From NCBI GenBank assembly GCA_007026445.1, contig VDMD01000034.1:124001-188000 (forward strand): a DNA stretch of 64,000 nucleotides, given 5' to 3'. This DNA comes from Schizophyllum amplum. Taxonomy: Eukaryota > Basidiomycota > Agaricomycetes > Agaricales > Schizophyllaceae. This document shows positions 12,479 through 22,459 of the stretch, piece after piece. The notes under the pieces were generated by a model. That model did no database searches. It was not told where the DNA came from and saw only the letters and a list, made by a program, of their open reading frames with translations. Position 1 is the first letter of the stretch, and every line of letters starts with the position of its first letter. A program made the translations under genes and the position numbers.

Positions 12479-13053
12479 ATGTCTGCTGCATCGCCCACGC
12501 TGTTGCCGAGGGAGTCCAAGTTTCCTTTGCTTCTGCCACACCTCCACCAGCCGTATATAAAGCCCTTGCCTCGCAAGGTTCTCGTCTTACGGACGAATAA
12601 ATGCCTATCGCGACCTCGAGCAGGAGATGAATGATCTCGAGGATGAGGAAGTCGAGTTGGACGCCACGGTTCGTCCTTGGGAAGGCGAGCGCGCTTCTGT
12701 CTCTGACTGGTCTCATAGATGAAGAATATACGCACCCGAGGGTTCAATTTCCTCGTCCCCATAGGCCGTAATCTGACTCAACAAGAAGAGAAGAACGATG
12801 TATGAATGATCTCGAACGAAAGCTTATGAAGTGACCGACGTCTTCGCAGGAGGACGAAGGAGACGACGATGATGTGGACGATGATGACGAGTCGGAGGAA
12901 GACGAGGCGTCGCAGCCCAGTACGCATCACACGGAGGCATCGATAGAAAGCGACGAGGAGGAGGAGGATGATGAGGAAGAGGACCTCGATGCAAGTATGG
13001 AGGACAGAGACGAAGATGACGAGGATGAGGACGAGGAAGACGAAGAAGACTAA
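12479..13053 (+). CDS. Anaphase-promoting complex subunit 15-like (Apc15/Mnd2 family)
   Basis: Small APC/C subunit; in known systems Apc15 controls turnover of the mitotic checkpoint complex on the ubiquitin ligase. Four exons join in frame: 12479-12577 (33 codons, MSAASPTLLPRESKFPLLLP), 12624-12668 (or from 12621), 12719-12799, and 12850-13053. Introns are 46 (or 43), 50 and 50 nt, all phase 0. The third exon carries the family hallmark FNFLVPIGRNLTQQEEKND, matching the NLVPIG element of animal Apc15. The last exon is almost purely Asp/Glu, as in Apc15. Predicted length is about 142 residues, close to the family. The first intron lacks an obvious branch site, and a competing frame there would read NAYRDLEQEM, so its boundaries are the weakest part. 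Confidence 0.72.
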
Positions 13054-13135
13054 GTCAACGGCCGCATCCTTCTAATTATTGATGGTAAAGCCCAAGGGCC
13101 CAATGACTTGTACAAGACCGTCCCAGTGATGTAGC

Positions 13136-14172
13136 TCAAAACTCCCAATCCGGATCGGGGTCTCGCAGTCTGGTCCGAGCCCGCTTCTGCGGCGACGGCT
13201 GAGCATCCTTTGACTCGGCCACTGGCTCTGCGCTCGGGCGTTTGTTACCGGTGGTGTGTTTGTTGTTTTCATCTCCCGCTCCCTCCTCCAACCGCTCTCC
13301 CTCACCACCAAGTTGCTTCTTCGAATCCGCCGAGCTTTCAGACTTATTAGCATCGCTTTCAAGCCTCTTCTCGCCTGAAGCCTTCGTCTTGCCTTCCAGC
13401 TTCTTCCTCCGCTCCTCCTTGACTTTCCCTGCTTTCACCCGCTTGTCCCATTCTTCCTTGAGATGCGATTTCAGGGTGGGCATATTCTTCATTTCCGCAT
13501 CGCAGTCGAAGCACGCGAGGGGCTCCTTCAGGAGGGGTTCGTACTTTGAGGGCGAAAGCTTCGTCACCTGGTGTGTCGAATGATAAATCATCAAGTAGAA
13601 AGAGTTGGAGCGGTCGAACACCCACATTGCTGTAGAACGAGGGCTCGGCCTCGAACCAATCCAGGACATCGTTGAGATGCAGAAAGAAGCCTCGCTTGGG
13701 GTGGAAGGAATTGTAATGCTTTTTGTGCTTCATCTTCTCAGAGACAAGGTCGGCCGAGAGGACGTGCAAGTGCATGTGTCTATTGCCATCAATTGACGAA
13801 AACAAAGGTGACGAAGCATGACTCACTCCATGCTCTGAACGGCGTGGAATCCACACCAAATGTCCCATTTGCACCCGTAACGCTTGAGCATCTCCGCCTC
13901 TATCTCTTTCTTCAGCTCCTCCGCGTCTAGGCGAAGGCGGTCCACGACATCTTTGGCTCGTTGTCGGTCGCCTTTGAGAAGAACACGAAGGCTGGACAGC
14001 TCGGCGGCGGTGTGTGGCGCCTTAACACGAGGAAGGATGAGGAAGTGGAAAATGCTTTTCGGGAAGGCGTCGTAGATCACAAGGTTGTGGTCCGAGTGCG
14101 AGAAGAGGATGGAAGCCGGTAGCTGAGACGGTCCTTGTGGGCGTAGGAGCGCAAGATGGTCAAGTGAGACAT
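13136..14172 (-). CDS. Aprataxin-like DNA 5'-adenylate hydrolase (HNT3/APTX), with apparent 1-nt frameshift near the 5' end
   Basis: HIT-superfamily enzyme that removes AMP from abortive ligation intermediates during DNA break repair. Exons: 14172-13827, 13780-13626, 13567-13136; introns of 46 and 58 nt. IYDAFPKSIFHFLILPR (about 14030-14080) starts the HIT fold. The catalytic triad HMHLHV is completed across the first intron. The C-terminal zinc finger is CFDCDAEMKNMPTLKSHL (about 13450-13510), followed by a Lys/Glu-rich tail ending DPDPDWEF. From ATG 14172 the frame reads MSHLTILRSYAHKD and must then change frame near 14128-14132 to reach SQLPASILFSHSDHNLVIYD. One C appears to be missing, and no GT-AG intron fits there. 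It could be a sequencing error or a real lesion. Confidence 0.8.
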
Positions 14173-14561
14173 TGCGCTCTAGGGCATAGAAGATGTAGAT
14201 CTGTGACAGGCGCTCTCAGATGCACGACAAAGGCGAGAACAAGGGGAAAATCAAAGTCGAACAATGACGGCACCGAACAAGCGCCTTGCACGGCACATGC
14301 CGAAGTCCACGAATCCACGGCCGTGTTCCGGCCTTGCCACCGCCTTCCATCATCATCGTCAGTCACCGTCTGGCACACATCCCGACTGCGCGCGTCTGCG
14401 GCACAGCAGACCCTGAATATAGAAAAGGCGCAGAGTCAGCGGCAGGATGACCGCCACAGGCTTCCGTCCTCCTTCGACAGCTCCGTATCCACCCTTTCGG
14501 TGCGCCTCTGCTCGAAGCGCTGCACGTCGAGCGCTCGCTGACAGTCCACCAGTCGGACTCG
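14173..14561. promoter_or_regulatory. Divergent promoter between aprataxin and GYP7
   Basis: 389 bp between opposing start codons. The GYP7 frame stays open for some 25 codons upstream of ATG 14562, so a longer N terminus with an earlier start cannot be excluded. No TATA box is evident. Confidence 0.4.
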
Positions 14562-17497
14562 ATGGTAGAGATCCAGCATGTCGACGCAGCGCCGCCCGCG
14601 GGCAAGAAGAGCCCCGAGGACGACCGCTACCGCCTGGTGTACACCAAGTCGAAGGTGTACGTCAATCCGACAGCGTACGCGCGCGATAACATCCCGGGCT
14701 TCGTTGCGCTTGTGAAGCGGGTGCGTACGTTAGACTTCATTCGAGAGGCTGGCGGCTTATGTGCGGACAACAGGAAGCGATTAACCCTATCTATCTCTTG
14801 GCGTGGCTGCCGGAAAGCTTGCTGAACGAGAGAGGTTCGGGCGAGTGGGACAAGTTTGCCAAGATCGAGGAGCAGGCTGCGTTGGAGGAGGTCGATGAGG
14901 GTACGCGGTCTGCGGCTGACGTGGATCTACATGCTGACAATCCATCAGACATTGTTCTCATCGACCTACCTTCCAGAAACCCGAGTCGTATGCCTTCTCG
15001 GTCCCTTTGACATCCATCTACAGCCTTATTGCGCATCCGCCGAGCTTGTCCTCGTGGTGTAAGTTCCGTTCATCGTCTGCGTTGCACATCTCACCTTGCT
15101 GCAGATGGGTCGATTGCCATTAACCTCATAAACGGCGATACGCTGCCAACCTTGTACTTCCACGACGACGAGTCTCGCTCGTTCAGCCTGCCCTCTCCAC
15201 CAGCGACTTCTCCTGCAACAACGTCACGCCGCAAGCGCAACAGCCTTGCTTCATATCCACCTCCCGCCTCTCCCCTCCCGCCCGCCGGATCTCGTACCGG
15301 CACGTCATGGGGCGGCGAGGATCTCATTGCACGCCTGCGGTCGTACGCGCATATCCTGCGCTCGAACCTGCAACCCTCCCTCTTTCTGATCGACCCCTCG
15401 CGCTCCGACATCGAGACGCACACCGCACAAATATTCGACGACGATGCGGTGGACGATATCCTCGGCCAATCTTCGTTTGCGAACTCCCACTCCCCAGTAC
15501 CAGCCCACCGCCGACCGCGACCACTATCTGTCTCCAGCTCCACGCCCAACCTCGCGCCGAACCCCTACTCTGCCCGATCTTCCGTGCTGCACCGCTCTCT
15601 CGCGCCTACCGCACCGAACGGTGCCAATCCCTCGTCCTCGCAGGCGCGCATGGCCCTGCTGCAGTCCTTCTCAAACATTACGCGCGCCACAAGACACGCC
15701 GCACAGAACATCCTCTCCCACCCGCTTGCGAAGCCCATCGTCCCCCACCTACCCGACCCCGTCAAGAGCCTCGTGAACGCCAACGGCGAGTGGTCGCGCG
15801 AGTGGGGCAGCTGGGTCGAGAAGGGCGGCGTCGGTGAGTTCGAGAGCGCACGCGTGTACCTCGCCCGCTGGGCGCGCATCGTTGCCGAGGAGGGCGAGCG
15901 CGCGCGGCGCCGGGAAGCGCAGGCCGCGCCGGCGTCAGGCACTCTTGAGGAGGAGACGTCGAGCCTAGGAATTTTTGAGCTTTTGCACTCCACGTCGAAT
16001 CTGCCGACTCCGAAGACGAGCCGGGATCCCGCGCACCCAGTCGACGAGAAGATGTGGAAGCGGTGGTTTGGACCGGACGGGCGGCCGAAGGTGCGGATCG
16101 AGGAGATGAAGCATGAAGTGTTCAGGAGGGGGATACAAAAGGAGGGTACGTTGCGACGGCGGATATGGCCCTTCATTCTGGGTGTGTACGACTGGGACGT
16201 GGACGGGGCGGAGCGGGAGGCGCGGTGGCATGACAAAATGTGCGTTCCTCCACTTCTTTGACTTATTCCATGGACTTATAGGCTGTGCAGGCGCGAGTAC
16301 CACCGGATTAAGAACGAGTGGTCCGGGAACCCGGAGGTGTACGACCAGCCGCAAGTAGTGGACGAGCGACATCGCATCGACGTCGACTGTCGGCGCACGG
16401 ATCGCACGCAGCCCCTGTTCTCGTCCTCGCCCGATGAGCTCAAACGCCAGCGCCGCGTGTCGACCATCTCCCCGCAGACCGTTGACATCGGCGCGCAGTC
16501 ACCCAGCAACGAGCACATTGACCGGATGGCGGGCATCCTGCTCACTTACAACTTTTATGAAAAGGAGCTGGGTGAGCGAGGTCTCAAAACCGTCATTTTT
16601 GCTTGTGTGCTGAAGGACTTGTAGGTTACGTGCAGGGCATGTCTGACCTATGCGCACCGCTTTACGTTGTCATGGGCCCGGAAGAGGAGGAGCTTGTGTT
16701 CTGGTGCTTCGTAGAGGTCATGGACCGCATGGTAAGTGCCCTTTTCTCTGTGCGTTGCGCCTGCCGACGCATAAACATAGAAGCAGAACTTCCAACGCGA
16801 CCAGAGTGGCATGAAGCGCCAGCTCTCGACGCTGCAAGACCTCATCGCGGTCATGGATCCCGAGCTTTATCGGCATCTCGGTGAGTCCATGTCGTTCGTT
16901 TGTCGCGGGCGTAAAGCTAATGCGTGGGTTTTGCAGAGAAAACCGACGCGCTCAACCTCTTCTTCTGCTTCCGCTGGGTGCTCATCGCCTTCAAGCGTGA
17001 GTTTCCCTTCGACGATGTGCTGAGGTTGTGGGAGGTGCTGTGGACGGACTACTACAGTAACGAGTTCACGCTGTTCGTCGCGCTCGCGGTGCTGGAGAGC
17101 CATCGGGACGTTATTTTGCGGTATCTCGTTGAGGTACGTCTCCTTTTTTTATAGTGCTATTCTTGTCATCGCTGACTGCCATCTCTCGCAGTTCGACGAG
17201 ATTCTGAAATACTGCAACGAACTGAGCATGACGATTGAGCTGGACACGACGCTCGCGCAGGCCGAGGTGCTATTCCTGTCGTTCGCGCAGCTAATTGCGG
17301 ATATCGATCGACGGAAGGCGGAGGAGGTTAGCTCGTCGAGCAGTAACCTTCGGCGGCGCGCCCTGCAGAGGAAGATGTCTGGGACGGACGAGAACGCGGG
17401 CGCGGAGACGCAGGAGGAAGAGAAGACGAGCGAAGCTGCGAACAAACGCAGAGACAGCGACGCAGCGGACGAAGGTTCCGACAATGGCACTGCCTGA
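14562..17497 (+). CDS. Rab GTPase-activating protein, GYP7/TBC1D15 type
   Basis: TBC-domain protein that speeds GTP hydrolysis on Ypt7/Rab7-type GTPases of the vacuole and endosomes. The N-terminal domain runs from LVYTKSKVYVNPTA (14634) through YAFSVPLTSIYSLIAHPP (about 14990-15045) to INLINGDTLPTLYFHDDES (about 15120-15170), as in Gyp7. A Ser/Pro-rich linker follows. The TBC domain begins around LRRRIWPFILGVYDWD (16150-16200). The arginine finger is RIDVDCRRTDR (16375-16405) and the glutamine finger YVQGMSDLCAP (about 16624-16655). KQNFQRDQSG, YSNEFTLFVALAVLESHR and LDTTLAQAEVLFLSFAQL follow in family order. Both catalytic fingers are intact. About eight introns of 40-60 nt; for example WY is split around 15059-15104. 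The C terminus is Arg/Glu-rich and ends at TGA 17495-17497. Confidence 0.9.
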
Positions 17498-17908
17498 CAT
17501 TTCGGACAACCTGAGGGATCTGCTGAAAGCAGGACGGTGAAAGGTCTACGCCCGTAACGCTTGACGACTTTGCATGAAAGACGATCTGTATTATACTGCA
17601 TGCACCTGTACCCTGTATTTGCTGTACGATTCATCCAAACACGAATCTTGTCGAGGCTGGCCACTGTCGAACATGGAGCCTGTATTTGAGTGATTCTGAC
17701 TCACGAAACCAAACATTGACAACACGAAACGTGTGCGTGATCTGCCGGGCGGCGAACAGGCCCGAGCTGCCCGGCATCCATCTGCAGCGCCACACAGCCA
17801 CCGACGTTCTCACCTTTCCTCCACCCGATTCGCTGCTGTTTGTTTTGCAGAAATAAAACACATCTCCTTTCTTCCCCCCATCCGTGCCGCCTCCCTTTTG
17901 CCACAGCC
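17498..17908. other. Intergenic region, 3' UTR and promoter
   Basis: Holds the GYP7 3' end and the 5' region of the next gene. A pyrimidine-rich stretch (17810-17885) immediately precedes the ATG at 17909, as is common just upstream of fungal transcription starts. Nothing else seen. Confidence 0.4.
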
Positions 17909-19830
17909 ATGGCCGTCGAGCCCTTGCTCGCCACCCGCGCCCAGCGCGGGTTCTTCATAACGGGTACGCGCTCCCTTGTCTTCGCTCAGGCTTCATAGTA
18001 TCTAATCATGCCTGCAGCGGTGATACGTCAGTCATGTATCTTGGTCGGTGCAGGGATTGGCTTGCTGAAGGGAAGTTGCAGAGGCCATCGCAGTGCTTGT
18101 TATGGTCGCATCACGTTCAGGCTGGTGCGTCCTCCGATCAACTAATAGGCGCTTGTATAGCTGACCCCCCTTGCGTTATAGGTTGACGAAGAAGTCAGCT
18201 TTACCAGCGGATACAAGGTCCCCTTCACATCACCTCGTCCTCCGGAGACTGCTCCTTACAAAGCCACCCTAGACATTATCCTGCTACCTGGCGCTATTCG
18301 CATTGGCCGAGTAAGGGACTCCACACCCCTGCCACACTTTCGGGCGCTGAATATTCATCCCCTTCAGACTATTTGAACTCTTCATGTGCTACGACGCACT
18401 GCGCTTGCGCAACATCATCCAGCTCGTCGGCATCTTACGTGCGTCCTTCGTATATTCACACCTCACGGGCGCCTTTCTCACTGGAACCCCCAGTATTCCA
18501 CCTCGCCTTGATGGTGATGGCCGCCCTCCAAGTAGAGCAGACAAAAACCGCCCTCGTCACTAGATCCGAGGACGACTGCGCCACAAACTTCAGCGAAGTC
18601 GTGCGTCGTCACCCATTGGCCCCTTCCCCTCCCCCCCTTACACATCCCCAGAACTGCACAGGACCTGGCACACTTTGGAATAGGGTGGAACCTTACCTGA
18701 TTGTGGCGCCCTGCCTCATCGCGGCATCCTTGCTTCTCATGATATTCTGGACCAAACAACTATACGCCGAATTTGGGTGCGTGTGCGAAATCACGAACGT
18801 GCTCCACCGTCTTCATTGAGTCCATGTATAGCTGGGCCGTCTTCCACATTGTGGGCGCCAACCCCAAGATGAAGGGTGCGTTATCCGCGTTACCAGTCTG
18901 TATGGCGACCTTACCCAGCTTGCAGCGATGTACCGCTGGTACCAAATCATGATCTGCCTCCTGAAATTCGACTTCTTCTTCTTCATCGGCGTAACGATGC
19001 AGGTGAATATTAGCTGAGACACGCCTCTTAACTCCAGTGACTGAAGCCTCCACAGCTGCTCATTGTTGTCCTGAACACGAGCTCAGCCGAGTTTGGTATT
19101 ACCATCGCTGCCATTCCAGTTGTCCTCGTCCTACTCGTCTTCTGCGGATACGCGGTACAAAGAGAGATCAAATGGTGTGTTTGACAGGGCTGCTTACGAC
19201 AGGATTGCACTAACTACCGATGTCTACAGGATAATGGCGATCTCACAAGTATTGATGTTGGCCGCCATGAGCTATTGTATGTACATCAGCACCTCATAGC
19301 TGATAGATTGACTGATTTCCTCTTCCAGTCCGTACGTTGCTGCGAGTCGGAGGCGATGTTCCTCTCTAATATCCCGCAGTTTACAAGCTCGTGCGCTTCT
19401 ACCAGCCAGGCTCGAAAGCCGAGTACGCCACCACACGGGCAACACTCACCACCTTCAGTACGTCTCCTCCCCCCACCCACCCTACCCACTCCATTAACCC
19501 TCTGCCTCTTAGCCATCGTCGCCTTCCTCATCCTCTTCGCCACCTTCGCCGTCGGCCTCCGCTGCTTCTCCGACTTTGACCGCGGCCTCCAGCCCTCGAA
19601 AGTCAACGGTGGGTCTTCCTATACGCCCGTCGCGACCAAACTCGACTACTTTGGCGGTGGCGGCGGCGGCTACTTTGGCAGCAGCGGTAATGTTGACCTC
19701 CTTTTCTTTCACAGATGTGCCCACCCGGCCGGCTTACTCAACCAAAATGGACTCTGCAGGTAATATGTCGCAACGGCAGTCGTCGTATATGGGCGGCGCG
19801 CCGGTGGGGCAGCGAATATCCATCGAGTAG
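17909..19830 (+). CDS. UPF0658 Golgi membrane protein family
   Basis: Multipass membrane protein related to fission yeast UPF0658 proteins, annotated to the Golgi; biochemical role unknown. Eight or more short exons can be followed: MAVEPLLATRAQRGFFIT (17909), VDEEVSFTSGYKVPFTSPRP (about 18183), FELFMCYDALRLRNIIQLVG, VFHLALMVMAALQVEQTKTA and EPYLIVAPCLIAASLLLMIFW (about 18690-18750). They continue with WAVFHIVGANPKMK, MYRWYQIMICLLKFDFFFF (about 18928-18985), GITIAAIPVVLVLLVFCGY (about 19098-19155), YKLVRFYQPGS and TIVAFLILFATFAVGLRCFS (about 19512-19570). The last exon ends near ISIE* at 19830. WYQIxICLLKFDFFFF and the FGxTIAAIP segment are the most family-like parts. At least five hydrophobic segments are visible. 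The Ser/Gln-rich C-terminal tail is likely cytosolic. Confidence 0.75.
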
Positions 19831-20289
19831 AGTGGCTCTCGATTCTAGGATGTCGAAATGCAGGCCAGAATGTGTACAGCGACAACGCGATCATAGCGAC
19901 GGAGGCGGGGAGCGCCGCACGTCGACGGACGGACTGTTGAGAGTATATTTATAATCTAATCGAACTACATACTAGGGCGGAGGCTTGCTTTTGTTTCCCT
20001 TCCAGCGCAGCTTGCTTGTGTTCTTGCTTTTGTTCTTCCCGCGCTTGCTTGCTTACGATTCGCCACGACCTGTACAGTGCCATGCCTACTGTCTATCTGT
20101 AGTATACCTTGTATTTATTGTACGGTCCTGCATGCTCATTGCGCGTAACTAGGCTACTATTCTGGCTCTCTAGGGTGCGCCTGGTTTGAGGAGCACGGCT
20201 GAGGACTATGGACTTGGCAAGGTACGCTAGGAAGCAGAGAAACGGAGCAGCATGCCTTGTGATAATGTTATAAGGGGTGAACCACACAT

Positions 20290-20378
20290 GGTCTTGTAGT
20301 GTAGCGGTTATCACAGTGGATTCTGAGACTCCATTGGACTTCCACTAACCCAAGTTAGATTCCTGGCATTGCATGACC
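20290..20378 (+). tRNA. tRNA-Gln (CTG anticodon)-like gene with intron; possibly a pseudogene
   Basis: The 5' half is typical of fungal tRNA-Gln: acceptor GGTCTTG, A box TAGTGTAGCGG, D stem GTG/CAC, anticodon stem GTGGA/TCCAC, and loop TTCTGA giving anticodon CTG. A 13-nt intron (GACTCCATTGGAC) follows position 37. The 3' half is imperfect. The T stem CCAAG/CCTGG has one mismatch, and the B box reads GTTAGATTCC instead of GTTCGANTCC. Five extra bases (CATTG) precede the 3' acceptor strand CATGACC, which has one mismatch. Either a decaying copy or a sequence error; the T run at 20396 would still terminate Pol III. Confidence 0.55.
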
Positions 20379-20395
20379 TTTCGCTGATTCGTTGG

Positions 20396-20402
20396 TTTTT
20401 TT
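20396..20402 (+). terminator. RNA polymerase III T-run terminator
   Basis: Seven consecutive T residues begin 18 nt after the tRNA-like gene, the usual Pol III stop signal. Confidence 0.5.
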
Positions 20403-20589
20403 GCATTCGTTCTTACCAGAAGAACGCACAGTAACGCAGCTTCACCCACTGCTCCCATGTCTATCGTGTACATATTTTGTAACGTAGAATCCTGGTCCTC
20501 GGTGGCCCTTTTTCCGTTTCAATCCCTGGTTTCGCGCAGGTATAGGAGGATAGGTGTCCTCCGTCGCATTGGGACCCTGTATACGGGGT

Positions 20590-22131
20590 TCAATGAGATG
20601 AAGATGTTCTCGGAAACAGTCCACTCACCCAGTCAAGGACAAAAGCCCGCCTGTCGGTAACACCGTATAGCCTAGAGCTCTCAAGCGCGAGCTGGAAGAC
20701 GGGCGATGGATCATTGCCGGGTGCGTGCACACTCATCCCCCTTGCCGTCGGTGGGACCGCGGCGCCAACAATCGCGTCCTCTTCGTGGCGCCGGTGCGCA
20801 TATCGCATATCCCACAGACACACGACACCGTGCCGCGCAGACCCGGCCGCGATGTGCGCGCCCGCGCCGCCACCACACGCGACGCTGTATATCGGCTCAT
20901 ACAGCCACGGGTCCGACATCGCGAGCATGGGGCGGAGGAAGGGGGCGCTGTCGTCCGCGCCGCGGTAGTGATACCGCGACGCGACGCGCAGGTCGTACAT
21001 GCGCACGCGGCCATCGTACCAGCCGGCGACCAGGAGCTCGGGGGAGGCGCCCCAGGGGGCAGCGGGCGGGGCGCGGGCAATCGCGTAGCAGGCGGAGCTG
21101 GAGGGCACGTCGGGGGTGCTGTGGATATGCTGAGAGAGGGTGATGGCACGTGTGGGATCGAGAGTGGGTGTGGTGGGAGGGGGGTCGAGCGTGGAGTCGG
21201 GTGAGGGGGTTGGCCCGCTGAGGGGGGATTCTTCAGAGAAGGAGCCGTCCTGGCGGAGGCGGTGAAGGACGAGGGGTGCTTTTGAAGCAGTGCCGAAGGC
21301 GGCGAAGGGGGAGGAGGCGGTGGTGCAGAGGTATGAGGTCCAGCTACGGGCGTCGAGGTCCAAGGAGGAACCGGAATCGTTTGGATCATGCAAGCTGCGT
21401 AAGGTGGCCCGGCCGGTGGCGGAGAGGGATAACAATAGGTCATCCTCGCAGGAGAGGCTTTCAACGATGTCATTGTTTGGAGACTGATATACTGTCGTTG
21501 ACCGCAGAGAGGGCTGCCGCTGTCGACTTGAGGGCGTGCCCTCGTCTTGCTCGTCGCGTATTTCTATCCGCTTGATGCTCCCATCCCACATCCCGACGAT
21601 GTAGGTGTCAGGATCCGGTGTGCATGCTAATGAAGTGATATCCGTTACGCTGCTGAAGCGCTCGGAAAGCGCCCATGATGCCTCATGATATATTCGAGGG
21701 CTCGATGAGCCAAAGCCGTATGCATGGATGCTGTTCGCCGCCGCGACGAGCAGACGCGAGCCGTTGATCGCGAGCACGGGCTGGAGTTTTGTGCGCCACT
21801 GCGCCGTGAGGGGACGGGCGACGAATTGGCCAGCGTCCCATGCGCGGTCGGTGAGGTAGTCATAGCGCACGGTGGTGGGGGCGTCCCAGGTCTTACGAGA
21901 CTTAGCTAGAGAGAAGGTATCCTGCGGGTGGTCTCGCAAGTAGTCTGACCAACCAAATTCTGAGATCTGGTCCATCTGTCAGCTATGTAGGACGAGTACT
22001 GTGCGCGTATAACGCACCAGGTCACGCATGCCCCGGCATGTACAGCACAGGGCGCACAGTCCGGGTACTGAGATGCATTGAAATATATGGGCGAGGACGT
22101 CGTGGGGAAGATTGAGCAGATTCTGAATCAT
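20590..22131 (-). CDS. F-box/WD40-repeat-like protein
   Basis: Likely substrate receptor of an SCF ubiquitin ligase. Exon 1 (22131-22018) encodes an F-box: MIQNLLNLPHDVLAHIFQCI continuing with SVPGLCALCCTCRGMRDL. A 42-nt intron (22017-21976) precedes one long exon down to the stop at 20590. That exon contains blade-like repeats with WD-type ends: DPDTYIVGMWDGSIKRIEI (about 21570-21610), SPELLVAGWYDGRVRMYDLR (about 20990-21050) and ARHGVVCLWDMRYAHRR (about 20790-20845). The F-box plus propeller layout resembles Fbw-type adaptors. Substrate unknown. Other blades are poorly conserved, so the exact number is not clear. The start is fixed by the F-box beginning three residues after the only suitable ATG. 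Confidence 0.78.
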
Positions 22132-22459
22132 GTCTATGGTCTATAAAGCTTCATGTGCGGGAAGATGGTGGTAGGAAACAAGGAGGATTGCGTCGCTCGC
22201 GCCACAGCACGCAGCTAAACCGCGTTCCCGTCGATCATAAGTAGCATGTCATGAGTCGGTATGACATCAATCTGATTCAATCAAACATCGATGCAGGCGC
22301 GCCCTTTGTATTTCCAAATCCCATTGTTCTCCTCCTACGTCTATCCTGGATCTCATAAAGCATTTCAGAACCACCGCTGTCGCGCCATTCGTAGTCGCTG
22401 GACTTTGTAGACGCGCTTTCGCAACGATAGAGACGCGGAGTCTTCCTTCTCCAACCAGT
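22132..22459. promoter_or_regulatory. Divergent promoter between F-box/WD40 and gamma-glutamyltranspeptidase genes
   Basis: 328 bp between opposing start codons. It may also hold an unseen upstream exon of the transpeptidase, whose N terminus looks short. Confidence 0.35.

Noticed and set aside
20706..21575. Arg/His-rich open frames on the plus strand
   Set aside because: Antisense shadows of the GC-rich F-box/WD40 gene.
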